From: Melioribacter roseus
GTDB taxonomy: Bacteria; Bacteroidota; Ignavibacteria; Ignavibacteriales; Melioribacteraceae
Assembly (NCBI GenBank): GCA_020724265.1
Contig: DYHH01000019.1
Coordinates: 1 to 64,000 of the forward strand
Reading direction: 5' to 3'
DNA length: 64,000 nucleotides
Shown piece by piece: positions 8,592 through 16,930 of the stretch. Within the stretch, counting starts at the first letter, position 1. The number at the start of each line of letters is the position of its first letter. The notes below the pieces were generated by a model. It had not been told where the DNA came from. It searched no databases and saw only the letters and a program-made list of their open reading frames with translations. Both the position numbers and the translations under genes were made by a program.

Positions 8592-9829
8592 TGGAACATA
8601 ATCATAAACCAATCCCTGTTAAACACAGATATTTTACACCGGGTGTAATCGGTATTGCCATTGTTGCTGCATTCGGAATGGTATTTTTATTAGCAAGATT
8701 CTTGTTCGGACTTGGTGCTGTAACCAATCTAGATAATTTTTATCCATGGGGAATTTGGATTGGATTAGACGTAGCTGCCGGTGTTGCATTAGCAGCCGGA
8801 GGTTTCACTACCGCCGCACTCGGACATATCTGGCACAGAGATAAATACGAAGTTTTAGTGAGACCGGCATTATTAACTGCCATGCTCGGCTATACTTTTG
8901 TTGCTTTAAGTGTGGTTACAGATATTGGACGATGGTACTCTGTCTGGCATCCTTTAATAATGTGGAACGGAAATTCTGCATTGTTTGAAGTTGGTATTTG
9001 TGTAATGACCTACTTGACAGTTCTCTATATTGAATTTCTTCCGATGGTAACCGAAAGATTTATGGGAAGAGTTAATCTTCCGGGATTTCTCAAAGTATTT
9101 AATAAGATAGTTGATAAAATTCTTCACGTACTTGATAGAACACTAAACAAGGTTATGTTTGTATTCATTATTGCCGGAGTAGTTTTATCTTGTTTACATC
9201 AATCATCAATCGGTACTTTAATGATAATTGCCGGACCTAAGATGCATCCGTTGTGGCAGACTCCGGTTCTTCCCCTGCTGTTCCTTCTCTCTGCTTTTGC
9301 AGTAGGTTTCCCTATGGTTATAATGGAATCATTAGCATCATCAAGATCATTCGGAATGAAACCTGAAAAAGATGTACTTTCAAGTTTAGCACGTTTTGTA
9401 GGTCCGCTTCTTGGTATTTATTTGGCTTTCAAAATCGGTGATATGTTTATCCGCGAATCATTTGTTTATTTAGCCGAATTAAATACCGCAAGTATAATGT
9501 TTACGATTGAAATGGTTGTGGGGGTGATAATTCCACTAAGGATGTTTCTTTCACCTGCTGTGCGGGCTTCTTCAGCCGGACTTTTTATCGCATCTATACT
9601 TGTAATATTCGGAGTGCTGCTAAACCGATTTAATAATTTTGTTATTGCCTATGACCCGCCATATACAGATACTTCTTACTTCCCATCGATCGGCGAAATT
9701 GCAGTAACACTCGGTTTTGTTGCTCTTGAAATATTACTCTTTAGAGCATTTGTTATGATATTCCCGATTATTAGTCAGCCGGTAAAGAGTACAATACAAA
9801 AAGCTAAATATGCAATCAAAGGTGCATAA
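8591..9829 (+). CDS. NrfD/HybB-type polytopic membrane subunit
   Basis: A 412-residue integral membrane protein with about ten hydrophobic helices, matching the HybB/NrfD/PsrC family that exchanges electrons with menaquinol. Family-like blocks include NFYPWGIWIGLDVAAGVALAAG near residue 47 and DIGRWYSVWHPLIMWNGNS near 112. It has overlapping stop/start junctions with both the ferredoxin gene before it and the cytochrome gene after it, so the three should be made in equal amounts as one complex. By analogy with Geobacter CbcSTU and Desulfovibrio Qrc/Hmc complexes it would pass electrons between the quinone pool and the periplasm; the direction is not shown by sequence. Confidence 0.88.
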   Translation: MEHNHKPIPVKHRYFTPGVIGIAIVAAFGMVFLLARFLFGLGAVTNLDNFYPWGIWIGLDVAAGVALAAGGFTTAALGHIWHRDKYEVLVRPALLTAMLGYTFVALSVVTDIGRWYSVWHPLIMWNGNSALFEVGICVMTYLTVLYIEFLPMVTERFMGRVNLPGFLKVFNKIVDKILHVLDRTLNKVMFVFIIAGVVLSCLHQSSIGTLMIIAGPKMHPLWQTPVLPLLFLLSAFAVGFPMVIMESLASSRSFGMKPEKDVLSSLARFVGPLLGIYLAFKIGDMFIRESFVYLAELNTASIMFTIEMVVGVIIPLRMFLSPAVRASSAGLFIASILVIFGVLLNRFNNFVIAYDPPYTDTSYFPSIGEIAVTLGFVALEILLFRAFVMIFPIISQPVKSTIQKAKYAIKGA

Positions 9830-10953
9830 TGAAAAAATTAATAAAACATATCGCTTTAATAATTTTCGTATCGGGATTGATAAATAACGTAACTGCTCAA
9901 ACCCATTCGAAAATGGAATTTAGTTGTCAAACATGTCATGCTTGCGAAACTCCGACAAAGTCTAATCCTTGTTTAATTCCTTGTCCAAGAGAAAAAATGA
10001 TAACGGTTTATCAGCTGCCTGAGCAATCACCCGATATTATTGTTTTGGACAAGATGAAATCAAGAGAAGACTTATATGAACCTGTTCAATTCACGCATAG
10101 ACTTCATGCTGAAATGGCGGGTATGTCAGGTGGCTGTGCAATGTGCCATCATTACAATCCCCCGGGAAATGTTGTTCCTTGTAGTGATTGTCATTCGGCA
10201 GAAAGAAAAAGAGAGGATATTTCGACCCCGGATTTGAAAGCAGCTTTTCATAGACAATGTATGGACTGTCATCAGCAATGGAGTGAAAAAGTTGAATGCA
10301 AAAGCTGTCATGAACTAAACTCAAGCGGTAAGTCTGCATTTGATAAACAGAGGAAAGCATCCGAGAGAGTTCATCCTCCGATAATTGAACCGAAGAAGTT
10401 GGTATATAATACTCCGTCTTATGAAGGAACTCTTGTTACGTTCTTTCATAATGAGCATACTAACTTATATAAATTTGAATGTGTAGATTGCCATCAAAAT
10501 GAGAGTTGTGCTAAATGCCACGACACAAGACCACCAATTGAGGATGAAAATATTCTTTTTGCTGTAAAGCATAAAAAATGTGCATCATGTCACGATACTG
10601 AAAATAATTGTGCCTCCTGTCATACAAATAAAGAAACGGCACCATTTAATCATAAGCAAAGAACCGGGTTTGCACTTACGCCTTATCATACAAAAATTAA
10701 TTGTGTAAGCTGTCATACAAAAGCTAAAGTTTTTTCGGGGCTTTCTAATGATTGTAATTCTTGTCATGAATCTTGGGGTCCGGAAAATTTCAATCACTCT
10801 ATTGTTGGAATTGAGTTAAGCGAAAGTCATATAGAATGGACTTGTGACGTTTGCCATGATAATAGAAACTTTACCGCAAAACCATCTTGCAATATGTGCC
10901 ATGATGAAGACATAACATATCCCGATTACGAACCGGGAGAAAGAACAAAGTAA
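9829..10953 (+). CDS. 13-heme periplasmic c-type cytochrome
   Basis: A 374-residue exported cytochrome with a signal peptide ending NVTAQ at about residue 24. Thirteen CXXCH motifs are present, beginning CQTCH near 33 and ending CNMCH near 356, and many extra histidines are available as distal ligands, consistent with bis-His hemes of the cytochrome c3/c7 type. Extra cysteines just after the first motif (CETPTKSNPCLIPCP) are not heme motifs and may be structural. It is the third gene of the ferredoxin-NrfD unit and is followed with no gap by the heme-motif sensor kinase. It is probably the periplasmic electron acceptor or donor of that complex. Confidence 0.88.
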   Translation: MKKLIKHIALIIFVSGLINNVTAQTHSKMEFSCQTCHACETPTKSNPCLIPCPREKMITVYQLPEQSPDIIVLDKMKSREDLYEPVQFTHRLHAEMAGMSGGCAMCHHYNPPGNVVPCSDCHSAERKREDISTPDLKAAFHRQCMDCHQQWSEKVECKSCHELNSSGKSAFDKQRKASERVHPPIIEPKKLVYNTPSYEGTLVTFFHNEHTNLYKFECVDCHQNESCAKCHDTRPPIEDENILFAVKHKKCASCHDTENNCASCHTNKETAPFNHKQRTGFALTPYHTKINCVSCHTKAKVFSGLSNDCNSCHESWGPENFNHSIVGIELSESHIEWTCDVCHDNRNFTAKPSCNMCHDEDITYPDYEPGERTK

Positions 10954-12837
10954 ATGAAACACTTTGTAAGTAAAATAGGGTTTAAACTTATTTTGGTTGT
11001 CGGAATTACTTCGCTGATAATCATAAGTGTATATGCTTTCTTCACTATTAAATCGCAGCATTCCGTGCTTCTAAACGAGGTTGAAAGACACGGAAACCAA
11101 TTAAGCGAAGCACTAAAGAAAAGTATGCATTATGAAATGCTTGCAAATAATAGAGAAAGCATTCATAATATGATAAATACAATCGGTGAAGAGCCTTCCA
11201 TTCGTGAAGTAAGAATTTTTAATAAACTCGGCGAAATAATTTATTCTGCTGATGATTCGGATATCGGTAGAATTATTAATCTTCAAGAAGAGCGATGTTT
11301 CGCATGCCATGCCGAAGATGAACCTCTTCATCGTCTTCCGATTAATGAACGCACACGTATCTTTAAAAAGGAAACCGACAACCAGCGTGTACTTGGAATT
11401 ATTAATCCTATTTACAATGAGCAAACTTGTTATGAAGCAGATTGCCACGCACATACATCATCCCAAACTGTTTTAGGAGTACTTGATATTACCCTAAGTC
11501 TTAATGATGTTGATCAGCAAATAAAAAAGAGCGAGTTCACAATTTTACTTTTCTCGATTATTACCGTGGTAGGAATAAGTTTTATAATTGTGTTTTTTAT
11601 TAGAAAATGGGTTGTTAAACCAGTAAGCGGACTGGTTACCGCAACAAAAAATGTTGCAGCAGGTAATCTCCAATATACAATTGATATAACACAAAATGAC
11701 GAACTTGGTCAACTAGCAACTTCTTTTAATAATATGACTCATAAATTAGCAGAAGCCAGAATGCAGTTGTTTCAATCGGATAAAATGGCTTCATTAGGAA
11801 GGTTGGCTGCCGGAGTTGCTCATGAGATAAATAATCCTTTGACAGGGGTTTTAACTTACAGCAGTTTCTTACTAAAACGAACAAAAGATAAACCTGAAAT
11901 TCAAGATGACTTAAAAGTAATTGTCCGTGAAACAAAAAGAAGCAGAGAAATAGTAAAAGGACTTCTTGACTTTGCCCGTCAGTCGGTACCGAAGAAGAAC
12001 AAAGCGGATATAAATGAAATAATTGATAGAGCATACACCGTAATTGAAAATCAACTTAATATGAATAAAGTTAAGTTCGAAAAAAATTATAGTACCGATC
12101 TTCCTCAAATCGTTGTCGATTCAAATCAAATGCAGCAGGTATTCATTAATCTTATTGTTAACGCCTCAGATGCGGTTGGTCCTAACGGCGGGTTTGTTAA
12201 AGCATCAACACGACCGATTGATTTATCGCCTTATGGTGTCATCCAAATTAAAAAAGCAGAATGCAGTAAACGGCACAGTTTAATTGACGAACATAATAAA
12301 ATTGACGGTTTGCCTACAATCAAATTTTTGGTAAGGCAAGATGAAAAAGAAGTTATCTTCCGCTTAAATTCTATTTACGGTAAAAAGGAACATGAATCCG
12401 GTTCTATAATTAATACTCAAAAAGCATTTACAATTGAATGCCCGACTTGTGCCATTTCACTAAAAAATGAGAATGAAAAGTGTCCTGAATGTAATTCATC
12501 TATTTATACCATAGACACTCCGGGACAAGGTCAATTGAAAGGATGCATAAACAAAAATTGTTATTGGCAAACCTGGCCCGAAATTGAAGCAAGCGGTAGA
12601 AGAGAATTTATTGAAATAACTATTGAAGATAACGGAAGCGGAATTCCGAAAGAAAATTTATCTAAAATCTTCGATCCATTCTTCAGTACAAAAGGTCAGA
12701 AAGGCACCGGTTTAGGCTTAGCAGTTATTTGGGGGATCATCGACAACCATGACGGAACAATAAAGGTTGAAAGCGAAGTTAATGTCGGTACAAAATTTAT
12801 AATTCGTCTTCCGCTTGAACCGATGAGAAAACAATGA
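10954..12837 (+). CDS. Sensor histidine kinase with heme c motifs in the sensor domain and a zinc-ribbon-like insert
   Basis: A 627-residue membrane kinase. TM1 spans about 10-31 and TM2 about 195-216; between them is a Cache-like periplasmic domain with CFACH at 115-119 and CYEADCH at 159-165, suggesting covalently bound heme c. HAMP follows (217-270), then HisKA with phospho-His 290 in AHEINNPLTG. The N box is around 398-409 (INLIVNASDAVG). About 140 residues are inserted between the N box and the G1 box (DNGSG, 559-563), including CPTC at 496-499 and CPEC at 510-513, spaced as a zinc ribbon, plus C531 and C536. The G2 box is GTGLGLA at 584-590. Its start abuts the 13-heme gene stop and its end overlaps the next response regulator by four bases. 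It likely senses periplasmic redox state or a heme ligand. Confidence 0.88.
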   Translation: MKHFVSKIGFKLILVVGITSLIIISVYAFFTIKSQHSVLLNEVERHGNQLSEALKKSMHYEMLANNRESIHNMINTIGEEPSIREVRIFNKLGEIIYSADDSDIGRIINLQEERCFACHAEDEPLHRLPINERTRIFKKETDNQRVLGIINPIYNEQTCYEADCHAHTSSQTVLGVLDITLSLNDVDQQIKKSEFTILLFSIITVVGISFIIVFFIRKWVVKPVSGLVTATKNVAAGNLQYTIDITQNDELGQLATSFNNMTHKLAEARMQLFQSDKMASLGRLAAGVAHEINNPLTGVLTYSSFLLKRTKDKPEIQDDLKVIVRETKRSREIVKGLLDFARQSVPKKNKADINEIIDRAYTVIENQLNMNKVKFEKNYSTDLPQIVVDSNQMQQVFINLIVNASDAVGPNGGFVKASTRPIDLSPYGVIQIKKAECSKRHSLIDEHNKIDGLPTIKFLVRQDEKEVIFRLNSIYGKKEHESGSIINTQKAFTIECPTCAISLKNENEKCPECNSSIYTIDTPGQGQLKGCINKNCYWQTWPEIEASGRREFIEITIEDNGSGIPKENLSKIFDPFFSTKGQKGTGLGLAVIWGIIDNHDGTIKVESEVNVGTKFIIRLPLEPMRKQ

Positions 12838-13631
12838 CAAGTGATAAAATTAAAATATTGATTGTAGATGATGAACAAGTTGTTGTTGATTCACTTTTAA
12901 AGATATGCGAAATGGAAGGATATAAGACTTCTTATGCATTATCTGCAGAAGAAGGACTTGTATTATTACAAAAAGAAAAGTTCGATTTGATTCTATGCGA
13001 CATTATGCTACCCGAGATGAACGGATTTGAATTTTTAGAAGGACTTCACGCAAGGAAAATTGAAACACCGGTTATAATGACTACCGGATATTCAACGGTT
13101 GAAAACGCTGTTAAATCGCTTTACGAAGGTGCAATTGATTATGTTCCGAAACCTTTTGAAGTTGATGAAATTTTAAGCGCTTTAAATCGCGGAATTAATT
13201 ACGGGAAGATCAAAAATATTTTACGTTACGCAAAATCTAGTGACATTGTTTACGTTGATTGTCCATCCAAGTATTTTAGATTAGGTGTGGCTTCGTGGGT
13301 ACACATAACCGGTGAAGGTTTGGCAACTGTTGGTGTAACGGATTTATTTCTAAAAACAGTTGAAAGTTTTGATTCACTGAAATTAATGGTTGTTGATGAA
13401 GAGATATATCAAGGAAGTTCGTGTGCTTGGTTTATGTCGGAAAAAGGATTTGTTCACGATCTTCTTTCCCCTATTTCAGGAAAAATAATCGAAAGAAATG
13501 AAAACGTCCTCAGCAACAACAGCATCATTGAAAAAGATCCATTTTTCGACGGCTGGCTTTACAAAGTAATACCAAGCGATATTGAATATGAAATGAAAAA
13601 TTTAACATCTTGCAGCTCGGATCAATTATAA
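12834..13631 (+). CDS. Response regulator: REC domain plus GcvH-like domain
   Basis: A 265-residue protein with no DNA-binding domain. Residues 5-120 are a receiver with acidic pocket DDE (12-14), phospho-acceptor D56 and the KPF lysine near 109. Residues about 140-255 resemble glycine cleavage H protein: FRLGVASWVHITGEG, GVTDLF, then LLSPISGKIIERNENV and DPFFDGWLYKV. The lipoyl lysine is not clearly in register: the nearest lysine (in SEKG) is displaced by one position. It overlaps the kinase gene by four bases (ATGA) and is its most probable partner. Output through the H-like domain, perhaps by protein contact, is unknown. Confidence 0.85.
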   Translation: MTSDKIKILIVDDEQVVVDSLLKICEMEGYKTSYALSAEEGLVLLQKEKFDLILCDIMLPEMNGFEFLEGLHARKIETPVIMTTGYSTVENAVKSLYEGAIDYVPKPFEVDEILSALNRGINYGKIKNILRYAKSSDIVYVDCPSKYFRLGVASWVHITGEGLATVGVTDLFLKTVESFDSLKLMVVDEEIYQGSSCAWFMSEKGFVHDLLSPISGKIIERNENVLSNNSIIEKDPFFDGWLYKVIPSDIEYEMKNLTSCSSDQL

Positions 13632-13669
13632 AGAAAAAATAAAAAGATACATTTAAACGGAGAAATAAG

Positions 13670-14836
13670 ATGGCACTTTTAATTGTAATTATTGCTTTCA
13701 TCTGCTTTATTATTGCAGATATGTTGATACGAAAATACCTCGAAAAACATAAAGCAAAGAAAGCACGCGAGGAACGTGAAAAGATTCTTCAGGTTAGCTT
13801 GAACCTTGATTTCACTCACGAAGCTAAAACCCTGAAACGTGCTGAAGTTGAAAACCCTAAAGCAAGAATACTTGCCGTTGACGATGAACCTGTAATACTC
13901 GACAGTTTTAGAAAAATACTTGTATTAGATGGTTATTCAGTTGATACTGTTGAAACAGGACAAGAAGCATTAGGGCTGGTTCAAAAGCATCATTATGATT
14001 TTGTATTTACCGATCTTAAAATGCCCCATATGAGCGGTGAAGACGTGTGTAAATCCGTTAAACATTTACGACCTGACATTGATGTAATTATTATAACCGG
14101 TTATGCTTCGGTTGAATCTGCAGTTGAAACTATGAAATACGGTGCTATGGATTACGTTCAGAAACCTTTTACGGAAGAAGAACTTACGGAAATGGTTAAG
14201 AAGTTCGTTGTTAAAAGACACGATAGAATTCAAAAACAAATTAAACCGAAAGTTCATATTACGCATTTAAGTTATAAAGATGACCCAAAGAGTACTGAGT
14301 TTTTTATTCCCGGAGGCGTATTCATTTCCGAAGGACATTGTTGGTGCGCAGTTAACCAGGACGGAACAGTTAAAATGGGCATTGATGATTTCGCAAAAAA
14401 ACTATTAGGAAAAATCGAAGATATCGAAATGCCGAATTTAGGTATGATTGTTACAAAAGGTCAAACACTATTTAATGTAAAAGCCGGTGGTAAAACTTTT
14501 CATTTCAAATCCCCTCTATCCGGAAAGGTTTCTAAAATAAACTCTGACTTAAAGGAAGATTTTGAAGCATTAGATATTACTCCTTATGAGAAAAATTGGA
14601 TATGCACTGTTGATGCCGATAATCTTGATACCGAATTGCCTGAATTAAAAATCGGTAATACTGCTGTTAATTATTATCAAGAACAAATTGATAAAGCTCA
14701 AGAGATACTGAAAGAAAAATTAGTTCAATCCGGTAAATTGAAAGAAGACGATAAAGCTAATGTTTTGCAATACGGTGTTTTATCCGAGCTTACTAATCTT
14801 GAAATGGATGAGTTTGCTGAAAAGTTTTTTGTTTAG
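13670..14836 (+). CDS. Membrane-anchored response regulator: TM, REC and GcvH-like domains
   Basis: A 388-residue protein starting with one hydrophobic helix (residues 2-20) and a basic, charged linker. A receiver domain follows at about 65-185 with acidic DDE at 71-73, phospho-acceptor D115 and VQKPF near 155. Residues about 195-325 are a second GcvH-like domain with KSPLSGKVSKINSDL and ending YEKNWICTVD. The canonical lipoyl-lysine position is a glycine with lysine next to it. A helical tail with coiled-coil character completes it. It is the last gene of the operon, 38 bases after its smaller paralogue. A membrane-tethered receiver without DNA-binding output suggests local control of the respiratory complex; that is inference. 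Confidence 0.82.
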   Translation: MALLIVIIAFICFIIADMLIRKYLEKHKAKKAREEREKILQVSLNLDFTHEAKTLKRAEVENPKARILAVDDEPVILDSFRKILVLDGYSVDTVETGQEALGLVQKHHYDFVFTDLKMPHMSGEDVCKSVKHLRPDIDVIIITGYASVESAVETMKYGAMDYVQKPFTEEELTEMVKKFVVKRHDRIQKQIKPKVHITHLSYKDDPKSTEFFIPGGVFISEGHCWCAVNQDGTVKMGIDDFAKKLLGKIEDIEMPNLGMIVTKGQTLFNVKAGGKTFHFKSPLSGKVSKINSDLKEDFEALDITPYEKNWICTVDADNLDTELPELKIGNTAVNYYQEQIDKAQEILKEKLVQSGKLKEDDKANVLQYGVLSELTNLEMDEFAEKFFV

Positions 14837-14856
14837 CTGCTTTATCGTAAAATAAA

Positions 14857-15035
14857 TTATAATTTTCAAGTTGACCACTTACATTTATAAACCGTTAAAA
14901 CGGTTCGAAAACTTTACTTTTTTCTCATTAACCCACGGATTAATCCGTGGGTTAATAAAGCGAATAACAATTTATTATAACCGTTTCAACGGTTTCTATG
15001 CTTCCCGATTATTTAGACGGTCAACTTGAATTATA
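14857..15035. repeat. Nested palindromic element bounded by TTCAAGTTGACC inverted repeats
   Basis: About 178 bases bounded by CAAGTTGACC (14868-14877 region) and GGTCAACTTG (15019-15028 region), with matching flanks. Inside are three more palindromes: AACCGTTAAAACGGTT near 14890, TTAACCCACGGATT and its complement at 14931-14958, and AACCGTTTCAACGGTT near 14980. There is no coding sequence. It resembles a MITE- or REP-like folded repeat at a convergent gene junction. Confidence 0.6.
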
Positions 15036-15038
15036 ATT

Positions 15039-15068
15039 AAAAAAGTCCGCATGATGCGGACTTTTTTT
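15039..15068. terminator. Bidirectional Rho-independent terminator
   Basis: GTCCGCA at 15045-15051 pairs with TGCGGAC at 15055-15061, flanked by an A-run on the left and eight T on the right. It lies between the convergent response-regulator and 7-heme cytochrome genes and can serve both; the T-run touches the cytochrome stop codon. Confidence 0.85.
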
Positions 15069-16564
15069 TATGGATTTAAACCCGTATGACAATCGGTACA
15101 AAGAAATTCTTTCCATGCATCATCAATATCCGTCGGATGAATAAACTCCAACGATTCATTAATACTTGCAACCTGTAAATTATCTTGCGGACCTTGAGCA
15201 GTAATATAATGACATTGATTACAATCTTTAGAGATAACTTTCCCATCTTCACTCATATGCATATCATTATGGCATCTGAAACATCCGTTAAATTCCAAAT
15301 GACCGATATGATTTGGATATTGATCCCACTTAACTTTCATCTCCGGAAATATATTTCTGTTGTATTCTGTTTGCAATCCATTAATTGCTTGTTCAACTAA
15401 TGATTTGTCAAATTCCGGGTAATTATCTTCATAAAATTCAGTAAGAGTATTTCTTATATATTGATTGGCATCTTCTCTTGTATCAAATTCTTCGGAACAA
15501 ATTTCCATAGAGATAGATTTCAGTTCCGGAAGTTCTTTTGGCATTCTTCCGGCTGTAAGTGCATGATTAACAAAATATGCCGGAGGTTTATAATTATGCG
15601 ATGGTCTGTTATGGCAATCCATGCAGTCCATTTCTCTAATTTCCATATTTGCCATTACTTCAGGTTCGAGTGGATTATCCTGATCTTCATAAATAGTAAC
15701 TTCGCCGGTTTTAAGATTTGTATATCTAACCCAAGGAATTTCTTCTCTTTTTTCGGTAGCAGGAATGTATTCAATTTTTATATCAGGGTTGATGTGCCAG
15801 TGAATTCCTTCCTGCAATCCGAACGCACTATGACTTGCACCAATTCTCATTGTTAAATAAATATCCCATTCCGTGTTTTCTTCATCATTTAAGTAATGTC
15901 GTTCCAATCGAAATTTCTGCGCATAAAATTTTTCGGGCCAATGGCATTGTTCACAAGTTTCTCTAGCCGGACGCAGGTCTGTAATAGGTGTTGGAATTGG
16001 TTTCGGATAAGTATTTGCCAAGACAGCGTAAACCTGTCTTAACCCCGAAAGCTTGGAACGTACATACCAGTCAACTCCCTCACCAACATGGCAGTCGACA
16101 CAGCTTACACGGGCATGCGGTGAGTGTTGGTAGGCAACATATTCTGGTTCCATAACCGCATGACAGACTGTTCCGCAAAACTCAACTGATTCTGTATAAT
16201 GAAATGCTTCGTAACTTCCGATTGCCGACAAAAATAGAAATATAATTGTGCCTACAATAAATATTGTAAATGCGTTGCGGTGTCTTTCATCATTTAAGTC
16301 AATCATCGGTAGACGTTTTTCAGTTTTTCCATGTTTAACTACTTGTCTTTTCTTCCACAACATTCCAATGGGTATTAAGATTAAGCCGGCTACTAAAAAT
16401 GCCGGAAGAATTATATAAATAACTAATCCCAAATAAGAACCGCCTCTATCAAAAACCGTTGAGATGATAAACAGAAAGACAACCATAAAAAGACTAATCA
16501 AGGCAATGGTTGCCCCAATTAGTGAAATCCAATTATAACTTGATTCGGGAAGCTTTAATTTCAT
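15068..16564 (-). CDS. ImcH-like 7-heme inner-membrane NapC/NirT cytochrome
   Basis: A 498-residue protein with three hydrophobic helices in its first 135 residues and then a periplasmic heme region. Heme motifs in order are CGTVCH (CX3CH, NapC style), CVDCH, CEQCH, CMDCH, CFRCH, CNQCH and CTDCH, seven in all. Three helices, a NapC/NirT core with ESVEFCGTVCHAVM...PHARVSCVDCH and seven hemes match the description of Geobacter ImcH, a menaquinol-oxidising cytochrome used with higher-potential extracellular acceptors. The ATG at 16564 with a GAGG site is preferred to a longer frame whose first 25 residues look untranslated. It is transcribed divergently from the 19-heme gene. A nitrite/TMAO-type NirT role is possible, but no reductase is nearby. 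Confidence 0.85.
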   Translation of the reverse strand: MKLKLPESSYNWISLIGATIALISLFMVVFLFIISTVFDRGGSYLGLVIYIILPAFLVAGLILIPIGMLWKKRQVVKHGKTEKRLPMIDLNDERHRNAFTIFIVGTIIFLFLSAIGSYEAFHYTESVEFCGTVCHAVMEPEYVAYQHSPHARVSCVDCHVGEGVDWYVRSKLSGLRQVYAVLANTYPKPIPTPITDLRPARETCEQCHWPEKFYAQKFRLERHYLNDEENTEWDIYLTMRIGASHSAFGLQEGIHWHINPDIKIEYIPATEKREEIPWVRYTNLKTGEVTIYEDQDNPLEPEVMANMEIREMDCMDCHNRPSHNYKPPAYFVNHALTAGRMPKELPELKSISMEICSEEFDTREDANQYIRNTLTEFYEDNYPEFDKSLVEQAINGLQTEYNRNIFPEMKVKWDQYPNHIGHLEFNGCFRCHNDMHMSEDGKVISKDCNQCHYITAQGPQDNLQVASINESLEFIHPTDIDDAWKEFLCTDCHTGLNP

Positions 16565-16780
16565 TACTACCTCACTTATGAAGAAAATAGACAACTTCAA
16601 ATTGTTGTGTAAAATAAACCTTCCTGTTAAAAATAACAACTTGTCGGGAGTGTTAAAAAAAACCTAATACTGCCGCTTTACAACTTGAGGTTTATAAATG
16701 AATTTTGTTTTCTCATTTGACAAAAAGCAACTTTCTCAATAATTTTCTTTTGGATATTATACTCTAATATCCCTTTTAAT

Positions 16781-16836
16781 TAGTTTCTTAATTTTGATAA
16801 ACCGCATTACCATTTCGGCAAAGAAATAAGAAACTA
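16781..16836 (+). promoter_or_regulatory. Candidate upstream activator site (TAGTTTCTTA / TAAGAAACTA)
   Basis: TAGTTTCTTA at 16781-16790 is perfectly complementary to TAAGAAACTA at 16827-16836. The GTTTC/GAAAC core is shared with the palindrome at 28019-28044, and both lie 45-125 bases upstream of a sigma-54-like promoter. They could be binding sites for the sigma-54 activator encoded at 26.7 kb. This is inference from two sites. Confidence 0.4.
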
Positions 16837-16880
16837 TATCAATTTATCCCATTTTTAATGGGTTATTTATATCACTTTTT

Positions 16881-16896
16881 TAGCACGATTTTTGCA
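16881..16896 (+). promoter_or_regulatory. Sigma-54-like promoter of the 19-heme gene
   Basis: TAGCACG, four bases, TTGCA: one mismatch to the TGGCACG-N4-TTGC consensus, with exact spacing. The -12 GC lies 35 bases before the ATG at 16931, giving a leader of about 23 bases. Confidence 0.6.
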
Positions 16897-16930
16897 AATT
16901 TAAGGCACTTATAAAATTTTGGAATAAATA

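Larger units (their letters stand above)
16565..16930. other. Divergent regulatory region between two cytochrome genes
   Basis: This gene-free stretch separates the ImcH-like gene from the 19-heme gene. It holds the inverted GTTTC/GAAAC sites at 16781-16836 and the sigma-54-like promoter at 16881-16896, described separately. No small reading frame with a convincing start was seen. Confidence 0.6.

Noticed and set aside
15461-15856. 131-residue forward frame over the ImcH-like gene
   Set aside because: Antisense shadow of the heme-rich coding sequence (many Cys/His/Ile from complementing CXXCH codons).
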